Shown here: one piece after another, positions 44,118 to 52,569 of the stretch
Layout of the letters: each line of letters starts with the position of its first letter
Numbering within the stretch: position 1 is the stretch's first letter
Assembly: GCF_030815085.1 (NCBI RefSeq)
Contig: NZ_JAUSWG010000002.1
Strand: one strand, 5' to 3'
Source of the DNA: Paraclostridium ghonii
GTDB taxonomy: Bacteria; Bacillota; Clostridia; Peptostreptococcales; Peptostreptococcaceae
Length of the DNA: 64,000 nucleotides
Program-made: the position numbers and the translations under genes
The notes under the pieces: model-generated
Database searches by the model: none
What the model was told of the DNA's origin: nothing
The model's input: only the letters and a program-made list of their open reading frames with translations

Positions 44118-45422
44118 CTATAATATCATTGCTCCTATTATCCCAAATATTAGTAATGGTATGTTATAGTGTAGGAATGTCGGAACACAAGTATCCCAAA
44201 TATGATCATGCTGCTTATCTGCATTAAGACCTGCCGTAGGCCCTAGAGTACTATCTGAGGCTGGTGATCCTGCATCTCCTAATGCGCCTGCTACACCTAT
44301 TAATAAAATTATAGCTTGAACACTAAATCCTAGGCTAATACCTAATGGACAGTAAATAGCAGCTATTATTGGTAAAGTACCAAAAGAACTTCCTATACCC
44401 ATAGTTACTAATAGTCCAACTAAAAGCATAATTAAAGCTCCTATAAATTTACTATTTCCAACTATCCCTGATACTGATGCAACTAGTGCTTCAACCTGAC
44501 CTGTCTCTCTAAGCACATTTGCATATCCTGCAGCTACAAGCATTATAAATGCTATAAGCCCCATCATTTTCACCCCACCATCAATTAGTTCATCTATTTC
44601 ACTAAATTTAATAGCTTTGGTTACAAATAATACTATAATAGCACAAATCCCTCCAAGTGGTAGTGACCCAGTTATAATTTGGACTACAAACGCAGTTATA
44701 GCTCCTAAAAGCGCACACCAATGCTTAGTAGTCATTTTTTCATCCATTTGATTTTCTTCTAGCCCTTCAATTTTTAATTCTTTATATTCTCTTGGATTTC
44801 TATATGTTATAAATACAGCTACTAACAACCCTAAAAACATACCTATTGCAGGTATCCACATTACACCTGTTACCATTTTAGTAGTTGTGTCTATTCCATT
44901 TGCTATCATTTGATCCCTTATAATATTTTGGAAAATTAATCCGAAACCAACTGGAAGTGCAATATACGGTGTCTTAAGACCAAATGTTAATGCACATGCA
45001 ACTGCTCTTCTGTCTATTTTCAATTTATTCATAAGTGATAATAGTGATGGTATTAATATTGGTATAAAAGCTATATGTACTGGTATAAGATTTTGGGAAA
45101 AACATGATATGAACGCTATTAATAAAATTAGTGTGATTTTTTTATCTTTTACTACTTTAGATATTTTTTTTGCTAGAATCGATGCTAATCCGGTTTTGCT
45201 AACAGCCACTGCTAAGGCTCCTAGTAGTATATAGCTCAGTGCAGTTTCTGCATTTCCGCCCATACCTCCAACGAGTGTGGTCATAGTATCTCCTAAAGGC
45301 ATACCAGAAAAAACGCCTGCAACAATTGCTGATACAAGAATTGCTAAAAATACATTAAACTTAAATAAACAAAGTACAATCATTACAATAATAGAAATTA
45401 CTACTGGATTGAATAACTCCAT
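44118..45422 (-). CDS. Na+/H+ antiporter-family permease (YuiF/NhaC-like), possible amino-acid transporter
   Basis: Membrane protein of 434 residues with about 12 helices. Segments such as GDTMTTLVGGMGGNAETALSYILLG, SCFSQNLIPVHIAFIPILIPSLL and GDAGSPASDSTLGPTAGLN place it in the YuiF-like branch of the NhaC group, several of which are proposed amino-acid (for instance histidine) carriers. Start ATG is preceded by GGGGGAC. No regulatory leader is seen, so the substrate is open. It is a one-gene unit. Confidence 0.75.
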   Translation of the reverse strand: MELFNPVVISIIVMIVLCLFKFNVFLAILVSAIVAGVFSGMPLGDTMTTLVGGMGGNAETALSYILLGALAVAVSKTGLASILAKKISKVVKDKKITLILLIAFISCFSQNLIPVHIAFIPILIPSLLSLMNKLKIDRRAVACALTFGLKTPYIALPVGFGLIFQNIIRDQMIANGIDTTTKMVTGVMWIPAIGMFLGLLVAVFITYRNPREYKELKIEGLEENQMDEKMTTKHWCALLGAITAFVVQIITGSLPLGGICAIIVLFVTKAIKFSEIDELIDGGVKMMGLIAFIMLVAAGYANVLRETGQVEALVASVSGIVGNSKFIGALIMLLVGLLVTMGIGSSFGTLPIIAAIYCPLGISLGFSVQAIILLIGVAGALGDAGSPASDSTLGPTAGLNADKQHDHIWDTCVPTFLHYNIPLLIFGIIGAMIL

Positions 45423-45583
45423 ATAAAGTCCCCCTTTATTAATTTAAAAACTTTTTTATATTTTCAATTTTCAGAAATTAATCCTTATAATAATTATATA
45501 CCAAATTGTTATATATTTGTTAATTTTTGCAAAATTTTTTTCTAATATTGCAAATTTTCTTAAACTATTTTAATTCTTTACGT

Positions 45584-45613
45584 AAAAAAAGATCCTCTCA
45601 TATGAGAGGACCT
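45584..45613 (-). terminator. Terminator of the cold-shock gene
   Basis: GGTCCTCTCATATGAGAGGATC on the minus strand, perfect inner palindrome, followed by seven Ts. Confidence 0.85.
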
Positions 45614-45632
45614 TACTTCAGACAATCTATAA

Positions 45633-45833
45633 TTATAATATAGTTATGTTTTCTGCTTGAGGACCTCTAGCACCTTCAACTATATTAAAGCTTACTTTTT
45701 GACCTTCTTCTAAAGTTTTGAATCCATCCTTTTGTATAGCTGAGAAATGAGCGAATACATCATCTCCACCTTCTACAGATATAAATCCAAATCCTTTTTC
45801 ACCGTTAAACCATTTTACTATTCCATTAGTCAT
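45633..45833 (-). CDS. Cold-shock protein, CspA family
   Basis: A 66-residue OB-fold RNA chaperone. The RNA-binding motifs KGFGFISVEG and DVFAHFSAI are intact, and KWFNGEKGFGF is typical. AGGAGAA precedes the ATG. The transcript has an untranslated leader of about 75 nt containing hairpin AATGAAGTTAGAACTTCAT, a possible temperature-responsive structure. Confidence 0.97.
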   Translation of the reverse strand: MTNGIVKWFNGEKGFGFISVEGGDDVFAHFSAIQKDGFKTLEEGQKVSFNIVEGARGPQAENITIL

Positions 45834-45914
45834 TGAAATGTTCTCCTAAATACCTACATGAAGTTCTAACTTCATTTATTTAATATCAGTAATTCTTTAA
45901 TCACTGTATTATTT

Positions 45915-45923
45915 ATTATACCA
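45915..45923 (-). promoter_or_regulatory. Extended -10 promoter of the cold-shock gene
   Basis: On the minus strand TGGTATAAT is an extended -10 element, about 80 bases before the start codon; no good -35 is visible, as usual for this class. Confidence 0.5.
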
Positions 45924-45961
45924 TTAATTTCATAAATGTATACACTTTTTTTAATTTTTTT

Positions 45962-46237
45962 TTAATTTTTATAATTTAATAGCTTTATATTTATACTATC
46001 TGATATACATTGATCTTCTGCTATGTTGTCAAAAAAGTCTTGTATATCTTCATATTCTGTATCTTCATTAATATCAATTCTATATTCACTGTCATCTTCA
46101 AATCCAAAAACTATAGTGTTTGTCTCCTCACAAAACCATAAAAGGTCTTCTGTTATATGGCAAAGCCCTATAAAATCAACTTCATGAGATTCTCCTTGCT
46201 GTCTAAATTCAAACTTTAATTCTCCTATATCTATCAT
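45962..46237 (-). CDS. Uncharacterised acidic protein of 91 residues
   Basis: I do not recognise this protein. It is acidic, especially at residues 48-70 (DDSEYRIDINEDTEYEDIQ), with a hydrophobic core strand pattern and no membrane segment. AGGAGGAAAC precedes the ATG at 46237, which I prefer over an in-frame upstream TTG. Its gene is followed by the promoter of the cold-shock gene. Confidence 0.65.
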   Translation of the reverse strand: MIDIGELKFEFRQQGESHEVDFIGLCHITEDLLWFCEETNTIVFGFEDDSEYRIDINEDTEYEDIQDFFDNIAEDQCISDSINIKLLNYKN

Positions 46238-46358
46238 GTTTCCTCCTGATGCCAAAAACTTACGTCTACTTGTATAGTATAAATTTTTATTTATTTTTTA
46301 CATTATTATAATATATCAGTAATGAGTAAATACTTCAATTAATTTTGATATAAATTTA

Positions 46359-47504
46359 TTAGTGACAAGCATCACATGGGTCAAATTTACCCGATTCCTC
46401 TTTTGTTCCTGAAAGTATTTTTTTGCTTTTGCTTAGTGTTGGACATTTACTAGTTGTATGATATGACTTCCCATTCGGTGTCCAATATACTATTTCTTTT
46501 TCAACTTTAGCATCTTCTTTTTTATTTATATTTCCTGGGTTATCATTTTTTAATTCATGGTCATTATAAACATTTGTTTTTTGGTTATTTGTGTAGTCTT
46601 TTTCATTTCCACTTTTATAACTACCTTTTTTACAATCCACTTTTAACCCATCTCCTGTGGATATTGCTACTATGTCTCCACACTCATCACTTCTATGTAC
46701 TTCTATATTTTCTTGTTTAAATATTTCCATAGTTTCTTTATGTGGATGTCCATATTTATTGTCTTTACCAACCATTATAATTGCATATTCTGGTGTAACT
46801 TTATCTAAAAATGATTTAGATGTACTACTATGGGATCCATGATGACCGACTTTTAATAAGTCTACATCTTCTGTATTAATTTTTGATTCTATTTCAGCTT
46901 CTGCATCTCCCATTAATAATACTTTGTCATTTCCATTTATGTATTCAAGAACTATAGAGTTATTATTAGGATCGTCAGTATTTGCAACTGATAAAACTTT
47001 AAACTTTGATGTTCCTAATTTAAACTCACTGTTTAATAAAGGTACGCTAGGGTATAATCCTTTCTTTGCCATAGCTTCTATAAAATCTGAATATGTCTTT
47101 GTATTTGCATCTCCATTACTCACATATACATTTTTTACGGAGATTGAATTTATAACTGCATCAAGCCCTCCTATGTGGTCTGCGTGAGGATGAGTTGCAA
47201 ATACATACTCAAGTTCTTTTACTCCAACTTTTGTTAAATAATTTACAACAGTTTCTTCGTCATCGTTATCCCCACCATCTATAAGTGCAGCCTTATCACC
47301 TTGTTTTATAAGTATAGCATCACTATTTCCTGTATTTATAAAGTGTAATTCAGCTTGTGAACTATTTGCTGATCCATATGACTTTACTTGCGTTTCATTT
47401 CTAACTTCTGATAAGTCTTCACTTTGGCATCCAGATACAAATAAAATTGCAACAAACATAATAATAGAAATTGTGATTTTATGTATTTTTTTATATTTTT
47501 TCAT
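46359..47504 (-). CDS. ComEC/Rec2-like metallo-beta-lactamase-fold lipoprotein
   Basis: Secreted, lipid-anchored metallo-hydrolase of 381 residues. A signal peptide ending FVSGC gives the lipobox. The fold has ATHPHADHIGG (metal ligands), MGDAE, VGHHGSHSSTS and KYGHPH as in the ComEC nuclease-like domain. A low-complexity linker leads to a C-terminal segment WTPNGKSYHTTSKCPTLSKSK with PCDACH, a small domain often attached to ComEC-like and nuclease proteins. Start ATG 47504 follows GGGAGGAAAC. An extracellular nuclease or phosphodiesterase function is likely; substrate unproven. Confidence 0.85.
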   Translation of the reverse strand: MKKYKKIHKITISIIMFVAILFVSGCQSEDLSEVRNETQVKSYGSANSSQAELHFINTGNSDAILIKQGDKAALIDGGDNDDEETVVNYLTKVGVKELEYVFATHPHADHIGGLDAVINSISVKNVYVSNGDANTKTYSDFIEAMAKKGLYPSVPLLNSEFKLGTSKFKVLSVANTDDPNNNSIVLEYINGNDKVLLMGDAEAEIESKINTEDVDLLKVGHHGSHSSTSKSFLDKVTPEYAIIMVGKDNKYGHPHKETMEIFKQENIEVHRSDECGDIVAISTGDGLKVDCKKGSYKSGNEKDYTNNQKTNVYNDHELKNDNPGNINKKEDAKVEKEIVYWTPNGKSYHTTSKCPTLSKSKKILSGTKEESGKFDPCDACH

Positions 47505-47567
47505 GTTTCCTCCCTTTTCTACATTTTTCATCGTACACTATTGTAACATAAGATTACAATTTGACAA

Positions 47568-47600
47568 TAAAAAAAGCATATAGTTCTTAACCATATGCTT
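47568..47600 (-). terminator. Terminator of the TM2/DUF2752 operon
   Basis: AAGCATATGGTT / AACTATATGCTT with T run, starting directly at the DUF2752 stop codon. Confidence 0.8.
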
Positions 47601-47912
47601 TTAATTCTTCTTAAATTTTCTCAACTCAAATATTAGTGTATTTATTATATCTTTTATAATCATGTATATAGGTATAATAATTAAAACAATCATAGGATTA
47701 TAGTTAAGCGATTTTTGTATATTTAATCTCGATAAGTTAAAAAAAGCTCTAGTCATTCCACATCCAAAACATTTTACTCCAAATAAGTTATACCATAAAC
47801 AAAAGCTTCTGCTTTCTATATAACTAATAGGAATTAGATATATTGTTATAATAGAAAAAACATAAACTATAATTCTAATTCTTCTACCATTGAAGTGGTT
47901 CGCCATTTTCAT
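47601..47912 (-). CDS. DUF2752 membrane protein
   Basis: A 103-residue protein with two or three helices and the family signature CLWYNLFGVKCFGCGMTRAF near the middle, with a possibly metal-binding CxxC. It overlaps the end of the zinc-ribbon TM2 gene by 29 bases. DUF2752 and TM2 genes are often adjacent in Firmicutes. Function unknown. Confidence 0.8.
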   Translation of the reverse strand: MKMANHFNGRRIRIIVYVFSIITIYLIPISYIESRSFCLWYNLFGVKCFGCGMTRAFFNLSRLNIQKSLNYNPMIVLIIIPIYMIIKDIINTLIFELRKFKKN

Positions 47913-48507
47913 CAGTTATCTTATCTAATATTATAAATATTAAATCTACAATTACCCAAATAGCACTAATTATAGTAGTTATTCCACACGTTAATATTCC
48001 ACCTAAAGTTAAAGCTAATAATATAAATCCTTCTCTATTATCCTCTACATAAAATCTATGTATTCCTAAAGTTCCAAATAGTATACATAGAATTACAGCT
48101 ATTAACTTACTCTTTTCTCCTTTTTTAGTATATAGTGAGAATTTTCTTTTAAGTTCTGCTCCACAGTTAACACATATATCTGCATTTTCATTAGTTTCTT
48201 TACCGCATGAATTGCAATATAAATTGCCTCCACCTCTTTTTACTCCACACTTAATACACACTGCTGATTCAGGGTTCATTTCATTCCCACAGTTTCTACA
48301 ATAAACTTTTTTTTCATTGCTATAGCTACTTTTAGGTATATACGGTTTGTTTAATTCATTTCCACAACTTATACAAAACTTTGCGCATTCATTTGTTTTA
48401 CTTCCGCAAAATTTGCAAAAGCCATTTCCTTCTCCTATAGAAACGCCACAATCTTCACATACACTTGAATTTTCTTTTAATTCATTTCCACAATTTTTAC
48501 AATACAA
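47884..48507 (-). CDS. Zinc-ribbon and TM2-domain protein
   Basis: A 207-residue membrane protein. Four zinc-ribbon modules line up at about 3-22, 31-48, 69-86 and 97-114, each with two CxxC pairs (for instance CKNCGNEL with CEDCG). A TM2 domain follows with LCILFGTLGIHRFYV and a second helix, joined by the DNREGF loop. The start is TTG 48507, supported by AGGGAGTG. The DUF2752 gene is translationally coupled downstream. Function unknown. Confidence 0.85.
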   Translation of the reverse strand: MYCKNCGNELKENSSVCEDCGVSIGEGNGFCKFCGSKTNECAKFCISCGNELNKPYIPKSSYSNEKKVYCRNCGNEMNPESAVCIKCGVKRGGGNLYCNSCGKETNENADICVNCGAELKRKFSLYTKKGEKSKLIAVILCILFGTLGIHRFYVEDNREGFILLALTLGGILTCGITTIISAIWVIVDLIFIILDKITDENGEPLQW

Positions 48508-48747
48508 TAATAATCACTCCCTATATATTAAACTTTACAACATATATATTATATTTATTATTAATATATTATATTCTTCGAAAAATACTACCATTTTATA
48601 ATCAGTATATAAACTAATAGGCTTAATTACAAGTTTAATTTACTACAACATTATGATTTATAAAAGTTTTATCTTTATGTCTTAATTTTTTGTCAATAGT
48701 TATAAAAATAAAAAAGATTGTTAATACTTACAATTGGAGGTAATTCT

Positions 48748-49023
48748 ATGGAAGAATTTATAAATTTTTTAGATAGTAATTTATATCTCAATGGTTTTAA
48801 TATGATTCAATTAAGTAGTAATAAATTACTTATATTTAAATCTTTTAGTAAGTATTCTAAATGTATTTATATAGATATTATTGATGATATAATTCAAGTA
48901 AAAATAGATAAAATTTTTGACGTTTATGGTTTTTATAATGGAATTGAACGCTTAATGATTCCTAAAAATACTTTTAGTGATATGAAAAGTTCACTAAATT
49001 ATATTCAAAAAAATTGTAGATAA
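48748..49023 (+). CDS. Uncharacterised protein of 91 residues
   Basis: A small protein that I do not recognise, rich in Ile, Lys and Phe, without a predicted membrane helix. ATTGGAGG lies ahead of the ATG at 48748; an in-frame TTG further upstream is not used. It is the only plus-strand gene in the 41.5-64 kb region and is followed by a strong terminator, which argues that it is real. Confidence 0.6.
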   Translation: MEEFINFLDSNLYLNGFNMIQLSSNKLLIFKSFSKYSKCIYIDIIDDIIQVKIDKIFDVYGFYNGIERLMIPKNTFSDMKSSLNYIQKNCR

Positions 49024-49024
49024 T

Positions 49025-49065
49025 AAGAAAAAGTCCTCTAAACTTAGAGAACTTTTTCTTATTAT
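49025..49065. terminator. Terminator between the 91-residue protein and DegV genes
   Basis: AAGAAAAAGTCCTCT / AGAGAACTTTTTCTT with T runs on both strands. Confidence 0.8.
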
Positions 49066-49085
49066 TATAATAATGTTATGATTCC

Positions 49086-49928
49086 TTATTTTAAACATGC
49101 TATTCCTAAAACACTAGGACCTGAGTGACATGAAACACAAGCTCCTATTCTAAAAGGATATACATTTCTTGGATTTAATTCTTCTTTTACTTTTTCCATA
49201 AATTTTTTATGCTCATTTACATCATCACCGTATCCAACATATACGTCTTTACCAGAAAAATCTTCACCTGCTTCTAATTTAAGTTGCTCTATTAATGAAG
49301 GTATTATTTTTTTACTACCTCTTACTTGAGTCTTTTGCTTAACTAAACCATCTTCAATTTTTAGTATAGGTTTTATATTAAGTAAAGTTCCTATTGCAGC
49401 TTTAGTTCCTGATATTCTTCCACCCTTTTGTAGGTAATCTAGAGAATCAACAGAGAAATAAACATTTATATTTTCCTTTTGTGATTCTAATTTATCCATT
49501 ATATATTCTATATCATGTCCTTCATTTGCCATCTTAGCAGCTTCACCGATTAAGATTCCACCACCTATAGAAAGTCCATATGTATCAAATATATAAATAT
49601 CTCCTTCTATATCATTTTTAGCTATAATAGCTGACTGATATGTCCCAGATGCAGCAGACGATCCCGCTAGGTATAAAACCTTTTTACCTTCATTTATGTA
49701 CTTTTCAAAAGTTTCTTTAAATGTAGCATAAGTAATCTGCGATGTTGATGGTATACTTTCAGTACTTCTTAGTAATTTGTAGAATTCATCTTCACCTATG
49801 TCTACTCCTGCTTGATATTCTTTTCCTTCAAATATTATAGTTGTTGGCAGTACCTCTATGTCATATTCTTCCATTATATTCTCGGGTACATCATTCATTG
49901 TATCACATAGTATTTTTATATTGCTCAT
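49086..49928 (-). CDS. DegV family fatty-acid binding protein
   Basis: A 280-residue DegV/FakB-type protein, which presents fatty acids to a kinase (FakA) for incorporation into phospholipids. Family signatures are the opening KILCDTMNDVPENI, the serine motif STSQIT near 60, SIGGGILIGEAAKMA near 125, SLDYLQKGGRISG near 163 and IGACVSCHSGPSVLGIA at the end, where the His-Ser-Gly-Pro contacts the lipid head. It is a one-gene unit with GGGAGT ahead of the ATG. Confidence 0.9.
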   Translation of the reverse strand: MSNIKILCDTMNDVPENIMEEYDIEVLPTTIIFEGKEYQAGVDIGEDEFYKLLRSTESIPSTSQITYATFKETFEKYINEGKKVLYLAGSSAASGTYQSAIIAKNDIEGDIYIFDTYGLSIGGGILIGEAAKMANEGHDIEYIMDKLESQKENINVYFSVDSLDYLQKGGRISGTKAAIGTLLNIKPILKIEDGLVKQKTQVRGSKKIIPSLIEQLKLEAGEDFSGKDVYVGYGDDVNEHKKFMEKVKEELNPRNVYPFRIGACVSCHSGPSVLGIACLK

Positions 49929-50287
49929 TATATAAACTCCCTTTGTAAAAGTAACTTAATTTGATTCTAAAATAATTATACATGGATATGACTTTAATAT
50001 CAAACTTTATTAATTTTTCAATATTTTAATATGTATTATTTTACAGTTATAAATTAAAATTTGTGTGAGAATCTAATTTTAGAAAAGATGTGTCTATAGG
50101 AGTGATTATTTTAAAAACACGAATATGAAAAATCTGTTGAGCAAACTAAAACTTACTTGAAAATAATGTTTTAATATCATATATAATATAAACTTATGAC
50201 ACTCCATTTAGGTCTTCATTAGTTAATTTAAGGACTTCCTAATATTTTCTAGAAAGTCCTTAAATGCTTATCCACATATAAAAATTA
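49929..50287. other. Intergenic region between tyrS and the DegV gene
   Basis: Nothing coding is supported. A 17-19-codon open fragment near 50.1 kb lacks start and ribosome site. The inverted repeat TTTAAGGACTT / AAAGTCCTTAAA at 50227-50264 is a likely, though T-poor, terminator for tyrS. Confidence 0.55.
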
Positions 50288-51493
50288 TTACTTTATACAT
50301 ATTTTAATAAATTTTTTCTTTCCTACTTGAACTATCATAGTATCTTTTATATCCATTTCATTTATATCTACTAATTTTTCATTATTAACTTTAATACCAC
50401 CTTGTGCTATAAGCCTTCTTACTTCACTTTTACTGCTTACTAATTTATTTTTAACTAATTCATCTAGTAAGTCAAAATCACTTTTTAAAACTTCTACGAT
50501 TTTTATATCGTTAGGTATTTGTCCCTTTTGAAAAACTTCTTTAAATCTATTTTCAGCTTCATCTGCTTTTTCTTCACCATGGTATAGTCTAACTATTTCT
50601 TTCGCTAAGTCCATTTTTATATCTCTTGGATTTACCTTATTTTCATTTAAATCTATTTTTATTTTATCTACTATATCAGGATGAATATCTGTTACAAGTT
50701 CAAAGTATTTTATTATAAGTTCATCTGGTATATTCATCGCTTTTTCATACATTACATTAGCTTTTTCATCTATACCAATGTAGTTTCCTAAACTTTTACT
50801 CATTTTATCTTTTCCATCTAACCCTTCAAGTAAAGGCATAAATATAGTTACTTGAGGTTCTTGATCAAACTCTTTTTGTAGTGTTCTTCCCATTAATACA
50901 TTAAATCTTTGGTCTGTTCCACCTAACTCTATATCTGCATTTATTTCAACTGAATCAAAACCTTGCATTAAGGGATAGAAAAATTCATGTAAAGATATTG
51001 GGGTTTGGCTTTCATATCTCTTTTTAAAGTCTTCTCTTTCAAGCATTCTAGCTACTGTAGTAGTTGAAGCTAAACTTATAACTTCCTCAAAGTTCAATTT
51101 TGATAGCCATTTACTATTAAAAACTATTTCTGTTTTATCTTTATCTAGTACTTTTAAAATTTGTTCTTCATATGTTTTAGCATTTTCTAATACTTGCTCT
51201 GTACTAAGTGCTTTTCTAGCCTTAGACTTACCTGTTGGGTCCCCTATTTTACCTGTAAAGTCACCTATTATTATAACTACTTTATGACCCAAGTCTTGTA
51301 ATTGCTTCATTTTTCTTAAAACAACAGTGTGTCCTAAATGTATATCTGGAGCACTCGGATCTAATCCTAATTTAATTGTCATAGGTTTACTTTCTTTTTG
51401 CGATTTTTCTAATTTATTTTTAAGATCTTCAAGTCCTATTATTTCATCTACACCTTTAGATATTATTCTTATTTGTTCATCAATGCTTTTCAT
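50288..51493 (-). CDS. tyrS: Tyrosyl-tRNA synthetase
   Basis: Charges tRNA-Tyr. The 401-residue enzyme has HLGHT (class I HIGH motif) near 51, the tyrosine-binding region with GGTDQRFNVLMGR near 192, KMSKSLGN near 233 and an S4 RNA-binding domain from about 340 with GGIKVNNEKL. The leader is a T-box with a TAC (tyrosine) specifier. The ATG is preceded by AAGGAGG. Confidence 0.97.
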   Translation of the reverse strand: MKSIDEQIRIISKGVDEIIGLEDLKNKLEKSQKESKPMTIKLGLDPSAPDIHLGHTVVLRKMKQLQDLGHKVVIIIGDFTGKIGDPTGKSKARKALSTEQVLENAKTYEEQILKVLDKDKTEIVFNSKWLSKLNFEEVISLASTTTVARMLEREDFKKRYESQTPISLHEFFYPLMQGFDSVEINADIELGGTDQRFNVLMGRTLQKEFDQEPQVTIFMPLLEGLDGKDKMSKSLGNYIGIDEKANVMYEKAMNIPDELIIKYFELVTDIHPDIVDKIKIDLNENKVNPRDIKMDLAKEIVRLYHGEEKADEAENRFKEVFQKGQIPNDIKIVEVLKSDFDLLDELVKNKLVSSKSEVRRLIAQGGIKVNNEKLVDINEMDIKDTMIVQVGKKKFIKICIK

Positions 51494-51570
51494 AATTAAT
51501 CCTCCTTAAAATTTTATATAATTTAATTTTTAAGGATGGTAGCTTAAATATTATATGGCGCCAATACAAT

Positions 51571-51860
51571 AAAAAAACTCCCGTCCTTATACAAAAGGAC
51601 GAGAGTATTACTCACGTGTTACCACCTTAATTCATCATTATTTCACAATAATGACCTCTTCAAGTACGCCAATTTCTTGGGATACTCTAGCACTATAACG
51701 GGTGCAAAATCCGGCAACTGCCTACTGGTTGTTATCTTTCGGAGTGCAGCTCGAAGATGTATTCAGATTAAATTATCTTTTGCCCCTCTCACCAACCGGG
51801 TACTCTCTGTAAAGATTATATTAATCCTACTCTTTCTCGTCAACGCTTTTTATAATTTCT
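51571..51860 (-). promoter_or_regulatory. T-box leader with tyrosine (UAC) specifier for tyrS
   Basis: On the minus strand: stem I with ACAGAGAGTAC and GGTTGGTGAGAGG, specifier CTGAA-TAC-ATCTTCGAGC, antiterminator T-box TTAAGGTGGTAACACG, and terminator CTCTCGTCCTT / AAGGACGGGAG followed by seven Ts. The T-box U matches A73 of tRNA-Tyr. Confidence 0.95.
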
Positions 51861-51867
51861 TACTTAT

Positions 51868-51897
51868 ATAATATGATTATTACATATATTTTGTCAA
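51868..51897 (-). promoter_or_regulatory. Promoter of the tyrS T-box transcript
   Basis: Minus-strand TTGACA (51897-51892) and TATTAT (51873-51868) with 18-base spacing, about ten bases before the leader. Confidence 0.75.
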
Positions 51898-51939
51898 TAC
51901 TTTTTATTAAATATTCATAATTTTTAAAATTTATATAAA

Positions 51940-52080
51940 TTAATAATCGTCATACTTATCCCAGTCTTCATTTTGTTTTTCTTTTTTTCTTTCTATAATT
52001 TTTAGGATAAGTAATATTATACTTCCAACTACTATAGATATATATGCACATATAACTACCAGCCCTATAATATACAACAA
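51940..52080 (-). CDS. Small single-pass membrane protein (46 residues)
   Basis: An unlisted short gene. From TTG 52080 it encodes a strongly hydrophobic N-terminal helix of about 28 residues (GLVVICAYISIVVGSIILLI) followed by a basic RKKEK and an acidic end NEDWDKYDDY. It begins four bases after the YbjQ stop, with GAGGAAG as its ribosome site inside the YbjQ end. The hydrophobic-then-charged layout and tight linkage argue for a real protein; function unknown. Confidence 0.55.
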   Translation of the reverse strand: MLYIIGLVVICAYISIVVGSIILLILKIIERKKEKQNEDWDKYDDY

Positions 52081-52084
52081 TTTA

Positions 52085-52405
52085 TTATTCTTCCTCTATG
52101 ACTACAGCAGTTCCGTAAGCTAGCATTTCAGCTGCACCTTGCATAACGGCTGCTGATGTTAATCTAAACCCAATGATAGCATTTGCACCCTTACTTTCTG
52201 CGTCTTCAACCATTCTTCCTATAGCTATTTTTCTAGCTTCCTCTAGCATTTCATCATATCCTTTTAGTTCACCACCAACTAACTGTTTAAAACTTGCACC
52301 TATATCTTTTCCTATGTGTTTTGCTCTTATAGTGCTTCCTTTTACTAACCCAACAACTTTAGTTATTTTTTTACCTGGTATATTTTCAATAGTTAATACT
52401 AGCAT
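52085..52405 (-). CDS. YbjQ/UPF0145 family protein
   Basis: A 106-residue protein of the conserved YbjQ family, which assembles into pentamers or decamers. Signatures: EIPGKKITKVVGLVKGSTI-like opening, ELKGYDEMLEEARKIA, and AESKGANAIIGFRLTSAAVMQGAAEMLAYGTAV. The function of the family is unknown, with metal or heavy-ligand binding suggested. It is coupled to the small membrane protein gene downstream. Confidence 0.92.
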   Translation of the reverse strand: MLVLTIENIPGKKITKVVGLVKGSTIRAKHIGKDIGASFKQLVGGELKGYDEMLEEARKIAIGRMVEDAESKGANAIIGFRLTSAAVMQGAAEMLAYGTAVVIEEE

Positions 52406-52519
52406 GTTAATACCCCCTTTTAGTTATTGCTGCTCCCTATATATTATATTTTTTACTATATACATTAATTCTAGCACATTATGTTAATTTTTTAAAATAT
52501 ATAATAGTTAAAAAATATA

Positions 52520-52555
52520 AAAAGAAGCTAATTCATATTTGAAATAGCTCCTTTT
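52520..52555 (-). terminator. Terminator of the second AbgT gene
   Basis: AAAAGGAGCTATTTCA / TGAATTAGCTTCTTTT with T run on the minus strand; homologous to the hairpin after the first AbgT gene at 54478-54515. Confidence 0.8.
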
Positions 52556-52569
52556 ATATTTACATTAAA

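Noticed and set aside
50080..50180. Short frame starting KHEYEKSVEQTK in the DegV-tyrS spacer
   Set aside because: Preceded by an in-frame stop and with no start codon or ribosome site; too short to support.
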